From Chromatiales bacterium (GTDB taxonomy: Bacteria; Pseudomonadota; Gammaproteobacteria; Steroidobacterales; GCA-2729495): a DNA stretch of 64,000 nucleotides. The notes under the pieces are model-generated. The model was not told where the DNA came from, searched no databases, and saw only the letters and a list, made by a program, of their open reading frames with translations. The translations under genes were made by a program, and so were the position numbers. The DNA lies in the NCBI GenBank assembly GCA_024234935.1, contig JACKNI010000001.1:558001-622000 (forward strand), in the 5' to 3' direction. Of the stretch, positions 49,945-59,874 are shown one piece after another; the first letter of the stretch is position 1, and the number at the start of each line of letters is the position of its first letter.

Positions 49945-50649
49945 CTATGCCGGCAGGTCTGGATCAGGCAAACGATAGCGGGTCGAATCGGGAACTCCTG
50001 CCGCTGCAAAACCGGCATGTCGCAGGCGACAGGCGTCGCAGCGTCCGCAGGCTGCGCCATCTTCATCGGCCTGATAACACGATACCGTCCGCGCAAAGTC
50101 GACGCCGAGACGGATTCCTTCGCGCACGATCGCCGCCTTGCTCATCGAGAGCAGCGGCGCACGCAGCTCGATTGGCTTTCCCTCGACACCACGGCGCGTG
50201 GCGAGATCGGCGAGGCGCTGGAATGCCTGCAGGTATTCCGGCCGGCAATCCGGATAGCCGGAGTAATCGACGGCATTCACACCAGTATAGATGCGGTCGG
50301 CATCCAGGACTTCGGCCCAGCCGAGCGCAAAGGCCAGAAATACCGTGTTCCGTGCCGGGACATAGGTAACCGGAATCCCCTCACCCGGCTTGTCCGGTAC
50401 GGCGATCCTGCTGTCGGTCAGTGCAGAACCTCCGATCTCGCCCAGACCGATGGTGAGCGTGCGATGCTCAATCGCACCAAGATCTTCGGCAAGTGCGGCT
50501 GCCGCATGCAGCTCGGCCCGATGCCGCTGCCCGTAGTCAAAACTGAGCGCGTGACAGGCAAAGCCGTCATGACGCGCCATTGCCAGACAGACTGCGGAGT
50601 CCATTCCTCCTGAAAGCAGCACGACGCCACGTTTGTTCTGCGCTGACAT
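49945..50649 (-). CDS. queC: 7-cyano-7-deazaguanine synthase
   Basis: A 234-residue queuosine-pathway enzyme making preQ0 from 7-carboxy-7-deazaguanine. The PP-loop is VVLLSGGMDSAVCLA and the zinc site is SCYQADEDGAACGRCDAC. It lies 2 bp after queE on the same strand, so the two enzymes that make CDG and preQ0 are expressed together. Confidence 0.97.
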   Translation of the reverse strand: MSAQNKRGVVLLSGGMDSAVCLAMARHDGFACHALSFDYGQRHRAELHAAAALAEDLGAIEHRTLTIGLGEIGGSALTDSRIAVPDKPGEGIPVTYVPARNTVFLAFALGWAEVLDADRIYTGVNAVDYSGYPDCRPEYLQAFQRLADLATRRGVEGKPIELRAPLLSMSKAAIVREGIRLGVDFARTVSCYQADEDGAACGRCDACRLRHAGFAAAGVPDSTRYRLPDPDLPA

Positions 50650-50651
50650 GC

Positions 50652-51293
50652 TCAGTGCCCCGGCGCATCGCCCCAGAGATATTTGTGCAGCTGCAACTGG
50701 AAGCGCACCGGCAACTGATCAGCGAGCACCCATTCCGCCAGCTCCCGGGCGGCGAGCTGCCCCCATGAAGGCGAAAACAGCACTTCGCACCGGCTGTCCA
50801 GCTGACGTTCGGCCAGTACTTTTCTTGACCAGTCGTAATCGGGCCGGCTGCAGATCACGAATTTGATCTGGTCATCGCGCTTCAGGCGTGGAATATTTTC
50901 CCAGAGGTTGCGTTCGCTCTCACCGGAGTCCGGCGTCTTGATATCCAGAACCACGGTTACCCGCGGATCAACCGCCGAGATATCAAGCGCCCCGCTCGTC
51001 TCAAGCGAGACGGCATAGCCCGCATCACACAGTGCGCTCAGCAGCGCGAGGCAAGCAGGCTGCGCCAGCGGCTCGCCACCAGTCACACACACGTAGCGGA
51101 CACCAAAGGTCCGCACCTGGTCGAGAACCTCGGCGATGGTCTGTCGGGTCCCGCCCTGGAACGCGTAGCTGGTGTCGCAATAGACACAACGGAGCGGGCA
51201 GCCGGTCAGCCGCACAAATGCAGTCGGATAACCCGCCGGACGCGACTCGCCCTGCAGGGAATGGAATATCTCGCTGATACGCAGGGCTGACAC
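50652..51293 (-). CDS. queE: 7-carboxy-7-deazaguanine synthase
   Basis: A radical-SAM enzyme. The CPLRCVYCDT cluster motif (Cx3CxxC) is present and RISEIFHSLQGES is the family N-terminus. GTG at 51293 gives 213 residues, the usual size; a TTG at 51329 would add 12 residues of Ala/Arg-rich sequence. It makes CDG for queuosine synthesis. Neither start has a strong ribosome site. It lies next to cpoB. Confidence 0.93.
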   Translation of the reverse strand: MSALRISEIFHSLQGESRPAGYPTAFVRLTGCPLRCVYCDTSYAFQGGTRQTIAEVLDQVRTFGVRYVCVTGGEPLAQPACLALLSALCDAGYAVSLETSGALDISAVDPRVTVVLDIKTPDSGESERNLWENIPRLKRDDQIKFVICSRPDYDWSRKVLAERQLDSRCEVLFSPSWGQLAARELAEWVLADQLPVRFQLQLHKYLWGDAPGH

Positions 51294-51334
51294 GACTGTC
51301 TGTGCGGCAGGACGGGCAGCAGGCCGCAAGCCGG

Positions 51335-52147
51335 CTAGGTGCCCTCGCTGCGCATGGCCTCCAGTCGCTGCCCGGCCAGACGTGCTGCCGTGGTTTCCGG
51401 ATAACTCGCAACAACCGCCTGCAGCGACTTGCGGGCTGCGGAGTATCGCTTCAGCTCGTAGTTGCAGTAGCCGATCTTGAGCAGCGCGTCGGGAATCTTC
51501 CGCGACTTGGGATACTTGTCCACCACAACGGTGAATTCCGCCAGAGCCTTCTCGTAACGCTGACGGACGTAGTCGGTCTCGGCAAGCCAGTACTGCGCAT
51601 TGTCGATCAATGAACTATCGGGAAATGCCACCATGAACTGGCGCAGCGCTGCATTGGCCTCCTTGTGACGACCCTGCTTCAGCAGCTCGAAAGCTGCCTG
51701 GTAGTTCGCGCGGTCGCTGCCACCCGGTACCGGCAACTGGCCCGCTTTCAGTTCCTTGCCATCGAGTACGCTTGCGCCATCGCCCTGCTGGCTACTCCGC
51801 TCGGTCGCAGACTTCTCGATGCCCTGCAGGCGCCGGTCTACATCCTGATACTGCTGTTTTTGTGCAGTATTGGCCTGCTCAAGCTGGAACTGCAGCTGCT
51901 CGACCTGCCCGCGCAGCGCCTGGCTGTCGGATTGCAGCTGCTCGATCTGTTTGAGGATATTGACCAGACCCTCGCTGTCGATCACCCGCTCAACCCTGGT
52001 CAGCCGTGAATCCAGCTCTGAGAGCTTGATGTAGGTCGGATCTTCCTCTGGAGGCACGAGCGAGCAACCCGCCCCCAGCATCGCAACCAGGCCGGTTGCG
52101 ATCAGGGGCGCCCGGAATGAAGGCCAGCGGGTTCGGGACTGCAGCAT
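51335..52147 (-). CDS. cpoB: Cell division coordinator CpoB (YbgF)
   Basis: A 270-residue envelope protein. The N-terminus is a signal sequence (PLIATGLVAMLGAGC, a weak lipobox); residues 35-100 form a coiled coil that trimerizes (LRGQVEQLQFQLEQANTAQKQ) and residues 145-270 hold TPR repeats (AAFELLKQGRHKEANAALRQFM, AQYWLAETDYVRQRYEKAL). CpoB links Tol-Pal constriction with peptidoglycan synthesis by PBP1B. It is the last gene of the tol-pal cluster. Confidence 0.95.
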   Translation of the reverse strand: MLQSRTRWPSFRAPLIATGLVAMLGAGCSLVPPEEDPTYIKLSELDSRLTRVERVIDSEGLVNILKQIEQLQSDSQALRGQVEQLQFQLEQANTAQKQQYQDVDRRLQGIEKSATERSSQQGDGASVLDGKELKAGQLPVPGGSDRANYQAAFELLKQGRHKEANAALRQFMVAFPDSSLIDNAQYWLAETDYVRQRYEKALAEFTVVVDKYPKSRKIPDALLKIGYCNYELKRYSAARKSLQAVVASYPETTAARLAGQRLEAMRSEGT

Positions 52148-52162
52148 GCCGGACTCCAGGGC

Positions 52163-52702
52163 TTATTGCCCGTATACGATCTCGACTCGACGATTCAGCG
52201 ACCAGGCTTCCTCATCGTCACCGGTGACTGCCGGGCGCTCTTCGCCGAAGCTCACCGTATTGATCTGGTCCGAGGCCGCGCCCTGCAGCAGCAGGACGTT
52301 GCGCACTGCCTGCGCGCGCTTCTCGCCCAGACCGATGTTGTACTCGCGGCTGCCGCGTTCATCCGCATGACCTTCCAGCCGCACCCTGGATGTCGGGTTG
52401 GCAGAAAGGTACTTGCCATGCGCCTGCAGAACCGGGTTGTACTCCGACTTCACATCGAAACGGTCATAGTCGAAGTAGATGATGCGGTTCTCCTGCGAGG
52501 CACCCGGGCCACCGAGCGCGCTGCCGCCCATCGCGGCACCCTGACCCATGCCACCCTCATTTACACCGGACGACATCGCGCCACCAGCCTGCGTACCAGT
52601 GGATCCGGCCGCATTTTCGTCAACCGTGGACTTGGATGGGCCAGCGCATGCCGCAAGCAACATGACAGTCAGCAATGCAGCAATACTCTTCATCATCGTC
52701 AT
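52163..52702 (-). CDS. pal: Peptidoglycan-associated lipoprotein Pal
   Basis: A 179-residue outer-membrane lipoprotein. The lipobox is LLAAC (cleavage before Cys about residue 19), then a Gly/Ser-rich linker, then the OmpA domain (IIYFDYDRFDVKSEY, RVRLEGHADERGSREYNIGLGEKRA) that binds diaminopimelate peptidoglycan. The ATG at 52702 has GGGAG 10 nt upstream; Met residues two codons later are possible. The linker is longer and more Gly-rich than in E. coli. Confidence 0.96.
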   Translation of the reverse strand: MTMMKSIAALLTVMLLAACAGPSKSTVDENAAGSTGTQAGGAMSSGVNEGGMGQGAAMGGSALGGPGASQENRIIYFDYDRFDVKSEYNPVLQAHGKYLSANPTSRVRLEGHADERGSREYNIGLGEKRAQAVRNVLLLQGAASDQINTVSFGEERPAVTGDDEEAWSLNRRVEIVYGQ

Positions 52703-52782
52703 GTACGCAAACTCCCTGAAAAAGTTCGTTAAGAAAACCGTATACAAATCTGTCCTGCCACCGGGCCGACCCGGAGACCGGC

Positions 52783-54093
52783 TCAGTTTGGCGGAAAGGG
52801 TGACCAGGCCGGCTCCCGCACATCGCCCTCTACTGTCGAGAGGCGCTGCTTGATACGACCATTGGCGCTTACCGTTGCCAGCACCCCCCGCTTGCCCTCG
52901 CGGGTCGCGTAGATCAGCGTTTCACCGTTGGGCGCAAAGCTCGGCGACTCATCCAGCCGGCCATCGGACAGCACCTGAGTATAGGACCGGGCCAGATCGA
53001 CGAGCGCAATTCTATAGTTGCCGCGATCGTTATGCACCACGGCCAGCTGCTTGCCGTCGGGCGACATTCTTGGCCTCGCGTTGTAGCTGCCCTCGAAGGT
53101 CACGCGCTGGCTTGCCCCGCCCAGTGCCGGTACACGGTACACCTGCGGTCCACCGGTCGAATCGGAGGTGTAGTAGATCTGCTGGCCGTCGAGCGACCAG
53201 GCCGGCTCCGTGTCGATCGCCGCACCGCTGGTCAGGCGAGTCAGCATCTGGCTGTCCAGATCGAGCGTGTAGATATCCAGATTGCCGTCCTGCCGCGACA
53301 AGGACACGGCAAGCTTTCGGCCATCCGGCGACCAGGCCGGCGCCCCATTGACTCCGGGCCGGGCCGAGGCCCGCTTGCGCGCTCCGGAGCGCAGGTCCTG
53401 CACATAGATTTCAGACCGGCGGTTTTCAAAGGATACGTAGGCGATCCGGCGGCCATCCGGCGACCAGGCCGGCGACATGATCGGCTGCGCCGACTCCAGC
53501 ATGATGTGCGGGTTCTCGCCATCGGCATCGGTCACAATCAGACGAAAAATCCGTTTCGTGGCCGGGCCTGCGACCGTCACATAGGCGATACGTGTGGAAA
53601 ACACGCCACGAATCCCGGTCAGCTTCTCGTAAATCAGATCCGCCACGCGATGGCTGTTGCGGCGGAAATCCGCCGCATTCGTCGCTTGCCGGTAGCCGAG
53701 CAGCTGCTCGCCTCGCAGCACATCGAATACCTGAAACCGGATCTCGAACTGGTCGCCAGCACCCTGCACGACCTGCCCGATCACGAGAATATCGCTGCCC
53801 TGGATTTTCCAGTCGCTGAAATCGACTTCTGCACCCGTAACAGGCCGTTGCAGCATGTCCTTGCGGTCCATGGGCGCGAATCGCCCCGAACGTGCAAGGT
53901 CGGCAGCTACAATCGCTGCAGCATCCTGCGGCGGCTGGGCGCCCGTACCACTCCAGCCAAAGGGCACCACGGCAATGGGTACCGCCTTGTCCACGCCGGC
54001 GGTGATTTCGATCTGCAGTTCGGCACGCAGGCCGGCCGAGAACATCAGCAAGGCGAAAACAGCGGCAGCGCGCTGCCAGTTGAGTCTGTTCAT
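52783..54093 (-). CDS. tolB: Tol-Pal system beta-propeller protein TolB
   Basis: A 436-residue periplasmic protein starting MNRLNWQRAAAVFALLMFSA (signal peptide). The N-terminal domain contacts Pal, and the C-terminal six-blade propeller has repeated PAWSPDGRRIAYVS, PAWSPDGRKLAVS and PRMSPDGKQLAVV blades. Length matches E. coli TolB (430). It lies 28 bp downstream of tolA. Confidence 0.97.
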   Translation of the reverse strand: MNRLNWQRAAAVFALLMFSAGLRAELQIEITAGVDKAVPIAVVPFGWSGTGAQPPQDAAAIVAADLARSGRFAPMDRKDMLQRPVTGAEVDFSDWKIQGSDILVIGQVVQGAGDQFEIRFQVFDVLRGEQLLGYRQATNAADFRRNSHRVADLIYEKLTGIRGVFSTRIAYVTVAGPATKRIFRLIVTDADGENPHIMLESAQPIMSPAWSPDGRRIAYVSFENRRSEIYVQDLRSGARKRASARPGVNGAPAWSPDGRKLAVSLSRQDGNLDIYTLDLDSQMLTRLTSGAAIDTEPAWSLDGQQIYYTSDSTGGPQVYRVPALGGASQRVTFEGSYNARPRMSPDGKQLAVVHNDRGNYRIALVDLARSYTQVLSDGRLDESPSFAPNGETLIYATREGKRGVLATVSANGRIKQRLSTVEGDVREPAWSPFPPN

Positions 54094-54121
54094 GAGGCTC
54101 CCGATCCAGATTTCCCGAAGG

Positions 54122-55018
54122 CTATTCTTGCGGTTTGAACACAAAGCGCAAGTTGCGGTCGAACAAGGCCTGATTCGCCGGCATGGGCAATGGCGAGGCG
54201 CGCAGCACTGCTGCCTCGATCGAGCGACGGACGGCATCATCCGCCGGACAGTTACCGATGCGCACACCGGTCACCTGGCCGCCAGGAATCTGCGTAACGC
54301 TCAGCTCGCATTCAAGCCCGGCTTTGGCACTTGGCGGACGCACCCAGTTGCGCTCCACTTTCTGGGCGATGAGCGCGACATACTCGGCCAGCGCGCCTGA
54401 ATCAGCCGCGGCCAGCAAGGCGTCTTCCTCAGCCAGCTGGCGATCGAGTTCAGCCTGTGCAGCGCGGCGACGTTTGTCTTCAGCTGCCCGGCGTTGCGCT
54501 TCGGCCTTCTCGGCTGCCGCCTTGTCCGCAGCCTTCTTTTCGGCGGCCTTCTGCTCGGCGGCTTTCTTTTCGGCAGCTTTCTGCTCGGCAAGCTTCTTCG
54601 CGGCGAGCTGCTTTTCAGCCGCTTTCTGCTCCGCACGCCTGGCTTCGGTTGCCTTCTGCTCGGCGAGTTTCTGTTCTACAAGCTTCTGCTCGCTCAGCTT
54701 GCGCTCGCGTTCAGCCTGCAACCTGTCCGCTTCGGCCTTCTGCACCGCCGGGTCCGGCTGTGGCGGCTCGGCTGGTCGCGCTTCAGGTGCGGGCGGCGGT
54801 GGTCGGCGCCGCATCTTGCGCACGGCATCAGGATCGATGAGCGTCGCCTTGATGCCCAGATTCGAGGGTGTGGGCTTGTGTGGAATGACAATCCCGCCTA
54901 GCAGGATGATCAACAACAGCACCCCGTGGATACCGAGCGACCAGGCCAGACTCCACCTGTCGCCCGCCGAACCAGGAAAGCCCGCGTTGCGCATGGCTGC
55001 CGCTCCGTTTGCCGGCAT
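54122..55018 (-). CDS. tolA: Cell envelope integrity protein TolA
   Basis: A 298-residue protein. An N-terminal membrane helix (WSLAWSLGIHGVLLLIILLG, about residues 22-41) contacts TolQ and TolR; a Pro-rich linker is followed by a roughly 120-residue Ala/Lys/Glu helix (repeats such as AEQKAAEKKAAEQKAAEKK) spanning the periplasm, then the C-terminal domain (VERNWVRPPSAKAGLECELSVTQ). It transmits force from TolQR to Pal-TolB. The start overlaps the tolR stop (ATG with TGA). Confidence 0.96.
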   Translation of the reverse strand: MPANGAAAMRNAGFPGSAGDRWSLAWSLGIHGVLLLIILLGGIVIPHKPTPSNLGIKATLIDPDAVRKMRRRPPPPAPEARPAEPPQPDPAVQKAEADRLQAERERKLSEQKLVEQKLAEQKATEARRAEQKAAEKQLAAKKLAEQKAAEKKAAEQKAAEKKAADKAAAEKAEAQRRAAEDKRRRAAQAELDRQLAEEDALLAAADSGALAEYVALIAQKVERNWVRPPSAKAGLECELSVTQIPGGQVTGVRIGNCPADDAVRRSIEAAVLRASPLPMPANQALFDRNLRFVFKPQE

Positions 55019-55458
55019 CAGCCACGCCGCCGCAGCTTCGTCGGCGGCTCGGTGAGGAAACCGACGTTCTTTGCACCGGCCTCCTTGAGCAGGACCATGG
55101 CGGCCACCACTTCGCGGTAGGCCACGCGCTGATCTGCATTGACCAGAACGGGGGTCTGCGGATTGCGCCGCAGCACCGCCGAGGCGAGTTCCACTACCTT
55201 TTCCGGCTCAATCGGCTGGTCTTCGTTGTCACCGACGCTCAGGTACATACGGCCCTCTGCATCCACAGAAAGCACCAGCGGTTCATGGTCTTGCGCAGCA
55301 GTGATCGGATCCGCCGCCGCTTCCGGAAGTTCGACATCGATACCCTGCGTGAGCAACGGTGCGGTCACCATAAAGATGACCAGCAGTACGAGCATGACGT
55401 CGATATAGGGAACGACATTGATATCGCTCATCAGCCGGCGTTTACGCGTCTTGCGCAT
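55018..55458 (-). CDS. tolR: TolR, ExbD family
   Basis: A 146-residue protein: one N-terminal transmembrane helix (INVVPYIDVMLVLLVIFMVTAP) with the essential proton-path Asp in DVMLVLL, then a periplasmic domain (VLVNADQRVAYREVVAAMVLL). With TolQ it uses the proton gradient to drive TolA. It lies 5 bp downstream of tolQ. Confidence 0.97.
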   Translation of the reverse strand: MRKTRKRRLMSDINVVPYIDVMLVLLVIFMVTAPLLTQGIDVELPEAAADPITAAQDHEPLVLSVDAEGRMYLSVGDNEDQPIEPEKVVELASAVLRRNPQTPVLVNADQRVAYREVVAAMVLLKEAGAKNVGFLTEPPTKLRRRG

Positions 55459-55463
55459 GGCGG

Positions 55464-56156
<693 letters not shown>

Positions 56157-56172
56157 CAGATATTGCCTGTAC

Positions 56173-57231
56173 TCATGTTGCTGACGGGTCCCCGGAATCA
56201 AACAGCCCCGGCCCGGCATCGCTGCCGCTCCGCGGCGGTTGCAGACCAAAATATTGCCAGGCGCGCCGCGTTACCATGCGTCCGCGCGCCGTCCTGCTCA
56301 TGAAGCCCTGCTGAATCAGAAAGGGCTCGATGACGTCCTCGATCGTACCGCGCTCCTCGCCCAGCGCCGCGGCCAGCGATTCGACGCCAACCGGTCCGCC
56401 ATCAAAGCGTTCGATGATCAGCAGCAGGAAGCGGCGATCGAGCAGATCAAATCCGCCCGGATCCACGTCGAGCAGGTCCATCGCCGAGCGGGCGATAGCC
56501 GCATCGATACATCCGTCCCCCTCGATCTCGGCAAAATCGCGCACCCGGCGCAGCAGGCGGTTGGCAATGCGCGGCGTACCCCGCGCCCTGCCGGCCAGCT
56601 GTGCGGCACCTTCCGCATCGATCGGTACGCCGAGGATATCGGCCGAGCGCACGATGATGGCATGCAGTTCTTCCGGCGAATAGAACTCAAGGCGCTGCAC
56701 GATGCCGAAACGGTCGCGCAAGGGTGAGGTCAGCAGACCGGCCCGGGTGGTGGCACCGACCAGGGTGAACGGTGGCAGATCGAGCTTGATGGAGCGCGCC
56801 GCAGGGCCTTCGCCGATCATGATATCGAGCTGAAAATCCTCCAGCGCCGGATAGAGCACCTCCTCGACGACCGGACTCAGCCGGTGGATCTCGTCCACGA
56901 AAAGCACGTCACGCGGCTCGAGGTTGGTCAGCATCGCAGCGAGATCACCCGGTCGCTCCAGCACCGGACCCGAGGTATGCCGGATGTTTACGCCGAGTTC
57001 GTTGGCGATGATGTTTGCAAGCGTGGTCTTGCCGAGACCCGGCGGACCGAAGATCAGCGTATGGTCGAGCGCATCGCCGCGCTTGCGCGCAGCGGAGATG
57101 AAGACCTCAAGCTGACGCTTCACGGCCGCCTGACCAACATAGTCGGTCAGACGCTGCGGGCGGATGGAGCGATCAAGTGAATCCTCGCCGGCACCGGCCA
57201 GGGTGGCGATGACGCGCTCGTCAGTACTCAT
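56173..57231 (-). CDS. ruvB: Holliday junction branch migration ATPase RuvB
   Basis: A 352-residue AAA+ motor. Walker A is FGPPGLGKTTLANI, Walker B is VLFVDEIHRLS, sensor 1 reads LVGATTRAGLLT, and the C-terminal winged helix holds QGFMSRTARGRMVT. It drives junction migration with RuvA. The start overlaps the ruvA stop by 4 bp (ATGA). Confidence 0.98.
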   Translation of the reverse strand: MSTDERVIATLAGAGEDSLDRSIRPQRLTDYVGQAAVKRQLEVFISAARKRGDALDHTLIFGPPGLGKTTLANIIANELGVNIRHTSGPVLERPGDLAAMLTNLEPRDVLFVDEIHRLSPVVEEVLYPALEDFQLDIMIGEGPAARSIKLDLPPFTLVGATTRAGLLTSPLRDRFGIVQRLEFYSPEELHAIIVRSADILGVPIDAEGAAQLAGRARGTPRIANRLLRRVRDFAEIEGDGCIDAAIARSAMDLLDVDPGGFDLLDRRFLLLIIERFDGGPVGVESLAAALGEERGTIEDVIEPFLIQQGFMSRTARGRMVTRRAWQYFGLQPPRSGSDAGPGLFDSGDPSAT

Positions 57232-57821
57232 GTCCGCACCGCACCGCGCAGGATCACCCGCAGCAGATCTTCCGTCGACTGGCCCTCGTCGGGTACGCGA
57301 TCCAGCATGCGTCGCGCCTCGGGCGGCTTGTAGCCAAGCGCCAACAAGGCGTCGAGCGCCTCGGTACGCGAGTCGGCAGGCATTGCCGGCCGGCCGGAGC
57401 CACCGCCAGCGAGACCCGGATGACGGACGCGGTCGCGCATCTCGATGATCACCCGCTCAGCTGTCTTGCGACCGACACCGGGCAGACGCATCAGCGAAGC
57501 AACGTCATCGGTTTCCACACAGCGAATGAAAGCATCGACGCTCAGTCCCGACAATACGCCGAGGGCGGTCTTGGCCCCTACACCGCTGACCTTGAGCAGA
57601 TCCCGGAACAGGCGCCGCTCCACTTCCGTACTGAAGCCAAACAACGTGTGATGATCCTCGCGGATCAGCAGATGGGTACACAGCTGCACGCTCTCACCCG
57701 TGCCCGGCAGCCGAAAGCAGGTGGACATGGGCGCTTCGACTTCGTAGCCGACCCCGCCCACGTCGATGAGCAGGAACGGCGGCTCCTTGTGCGTCAGCAC
57801 ACCGCGCAAGAACCCGATCAT
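57228..57821 (-). CDS. ruvA: Holliday junction branch migration protein RuvA
   Basis: A 197-residue protein that tetramerises on four-way junctions. Domain I begins MIGFLRGVLTHKEPPFLLIDVGGVGYEV; two helix-hairpin-helix motifs are KVSGVGAKTALGVL and RLPGVGRKTAERV; the C-terminal domain binds RuvB. The ATG at 57821 overlaps the ruvC stop (ATGA). Confidence 0.97.
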   Translation of the reverse strand: MIGFLRGVLTHKEPPFLLIDVGGVGYEVEAPMSTCFRLPGTGESVQLCTHLLIREDHHTLFGFSTEVERRLFRDLLKVSGVGAKTALGVLSGLSVDAFIRCVETDDVASLMRLPGVGRKTAERVIIEMRDRVRHPGLAGGGSGRPAMPADSRTEALDALLALGYKPPEARRMLDRVPDEGQSTEDLLRVILRGAVRT

Positions 57822-58345
57822 CGGCGCATTCCGGCAACCAGACGCCGTGCGCCGGCCAGCCGCTCGTTGAGTGGTTGTGTATGCGCATGACACAGGGCTA
57901 CAGCCAGCGCATCGGCAGCATCCACCTCCAGCGCTTCGCGATGATTGAGCAGCACGGCAACCATGTGGCTGACCTGCGCTTTCTCGGCATTCCCGGCACC
58001 CACGATGGCCTGCTTTACGGCCCGTGCCGCGTATTCGAAGACTTCCGCGCCGCTACCGAAAGTGGCGCAGATCGCCGCTGCCCGGGCCTGCCCGAGCTTG
58101 AGCGCGGAATCAGCATTGCGGGCCATGAATACCTGCTCGACGGCCACTGCGCCGGGCTGATATTGCTGAACCAGGGCCTGTACGTCGGAAAAGATGGTCT
58201 GCAAACGCGAAGGCAGTGCGCCCGCCGCAGTCCGGATGCAGCCGCTGGCCACATGCACCGACCGGCGTCCGTCCGACTCGATGATGCCAAAGCCGGTGAT
58301 CCGGGAGCCGGGGTCGATACCGAGAATGCGCGTAACCCCGCTCAC
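57818..58345 (-). CDS. ruvC: Crossover junction endodeoxyribonuclease RuvC
   Basis: A 175-residue Holliday junction resolvase of the RNase H fold. The acidic active-site residues are the Asp of ILGIDPGSRITG, the Glu of AVEQVFM and the Asp pair of LEVDAADALAVALCH. It leads the ruvC-ruvA-ruvB unit, which continues into tolQ. Confidence 0.98.
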   Translation of the reverse strand: MSGVTRILGIDPGSRITGFGIIESDGRRSVHVASGCIRTAAGALPSRLQTIFSDVQALVQQYQPGAVAVEQVFMARNADSALKLGQARAAAICATFGSGAEVFEYAARAVKQAIVGAGNAEKAQVSHMVAVLLNHREALEVDAADALAVALCHAHTQPLNERLAGARRLVAGMRR

Positions 58346-58430
58346 GCCTGGCTCCCGACATGCGAATGAAGATCCTGCACAGCGCAGGATGATAACTGAA
58401 TTGCCGCGTCAGCCGGAGGTGCGGTGAAGC

Positions 58431-59855
58431 TCAGTGATTGATGGCATGCAGGGCGCGACGATCGGCCGACAGCGCCGCCTCGTGTATGGCTTCGGTAAGG
58501 GTCGGATGGGCATGGATCGTACGCTGCAGATCTTCGCAACTGGCTTCGAATTCCATGGCGACCACTGCTTCGCCGATCAGTTCACCGGCCATCGGCCCGA
58601 TAATGTGCACGCCCAGCAGCCGATCAGTGGCGGTATCAGCCAGTACCTTGACGAGGCCAGCCGCCTGTTCCATGGCCTTGGCCCGGCCACTGGCCGCGAA
58701 ATTGAAAGTCCCGACCTTGTAGGACTGGCCGGTCTCCTTGAGCTGTTCCTCGGTCTGACCCACCCAGGCGATCTCCGGCGAGGTATAGATCACGCTGGGA
58801 ATTGCCGCGTAGTTGACGTGCCCGTAACGACCGGCGATGAGATCGGCGACCATCACGCCCTCTTCAGAGCCCTTGTGGGCGAGCATTGGCCCGCGTACCA
58901 GATCGCCGACAGCCCAGACATTCGCGGCTGTGGTGCGGCACTCGGCATCGACCTCGACAAATCCGCGTTCGTTCAGCTGAACGCCCGCCAGCGGATCGAG
59001 CAGCCCGTCGGTACCCGGCCGGCGCCCGACAGCGACGATCAACCGGTCCACTTCCAGCGAATGCCGGCCGCGCCCGTCCTCATAACTCACCACGACCCCG
59101 GCATCGGTCTGCACGGTTTCGATCACTTTGGCGCCGAGCCGGATATCCAGACCCTGCTTCTTGAACTGCCGCTGCGCGTCCTTGGCAATCTGGCCGTCAA
59201 CCATGAACAGGAACCGGTCCAGCGCCTCGATCACCGTGGTCTGCGCGCCCAGCCGCTGCCAGACGCTGCCAAGTTCGAGCCCGATCACGCCGCCGCCGAT
59301 CACCCCGAGACGGGCCGGTACGGCATCAAATTCCAGGGCACCCCAGGAGTCCACGATCCTTTTGCCGTCGAAGCGCGCAAAGGGCAACTCGACCGGCACG
59401 GAGCCTGCGGCCAGCACCACATGCTCGGCCTCCAGCAACTCCGGCTCACCGTTGTCTGGCGTATAGCGAATCTTGTTGGCGGGCAGCAAATGACCGTGGC
59501 CAAACAAACTGTTAACCCCGTTGGCCTTGAACAGTTCCTGTATGCCACCCGAGAACTGGCGAACGATTGTGGCCTTGCGTGCCTGCATTACCGACAGATC
59601 AAGCCCGGGCTTGCTGACCTGGATACCGTGACTTGCAAATTCGTGGCCAGCGCGATGAAACAGCTCGGAGGATTCGAGCAGCGCCTTGGACGGAATGCAG
59701 CCTGCGTTCAGGCAGGTGCCGCCCAGCGCGTGCTTGCCGTCGCGGTTCTTCCAGGCATCGATACAGGCGACCCGCAGCCCGTTCTGGGCCGCACGTATGG
59801 CGGCGATATAACCGGCTGGCCCGCCACCGATGACTACCACGTCGTACTTGCTCAC
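58431..59855 (-). CDS. lpdA: Dihydrolipoyl dehydrogenase (E3)
   Basis: A 474-residue flavoprotein that reoxidises dihydrolipoamide for 2-oxo acid dehydrogenases. The redox disulfide is GGTCLNAGCIPSKALL, the FAD Rossmann motif is VVVIGGGPAGYIAA, the NAD motif LGVIGGGVIGLELGSVW, and the catalytic His-Glu pair lies in IHAHPTLTEAIHEAAL. It follows sucB by 19 bp and is therefore assigned to the 2-oxoglutarate dehydrogenase complex. Confidence 0.97.
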   Translation of the reverse strand: MSKYDVVVIGGGPAGYIAAIRAAQNGLRVACIDAWKNRDGKHALGGTCLNAGCIPSKALLESSELFHRAGHEFASHGIQVSKPGLDLSVMQARKATIVRQFSGGIQELFKANGVNSLFGHGHLLPANKIRYTPDNGEPELLEAEHVVLAAGSVPVELPFARFDGKRIVDSWGALEFDAVPARLGVIGGGVIGLELGSVWQRLGAQTTVIEALDRFLFMVDGQIAKDAQRQFKKQGLDIRLGAKVIETVQTDAGVVVSYEDGRGRHSLEVDRLIVAVGRRPGTDGLLDPLAGVQLNERGFVEVDAECRTTAANVWAVGDLVRGPMLAHKGSEEGVMVADLIAGRYGHVNYAAIPSVIYTSPEIAWVGQTEEQLKETGQSYKVGTFNFAASGRAKAMEQAAGLVKVLADTATDRLLGVHIIGPMAGELIGEAVVAMEFEASCEDLQRTIHAHPTLTEAIHEAALSADRRALHAINH

Positions 59856-59874
59856 GACCGCACTCCTTCTGTCC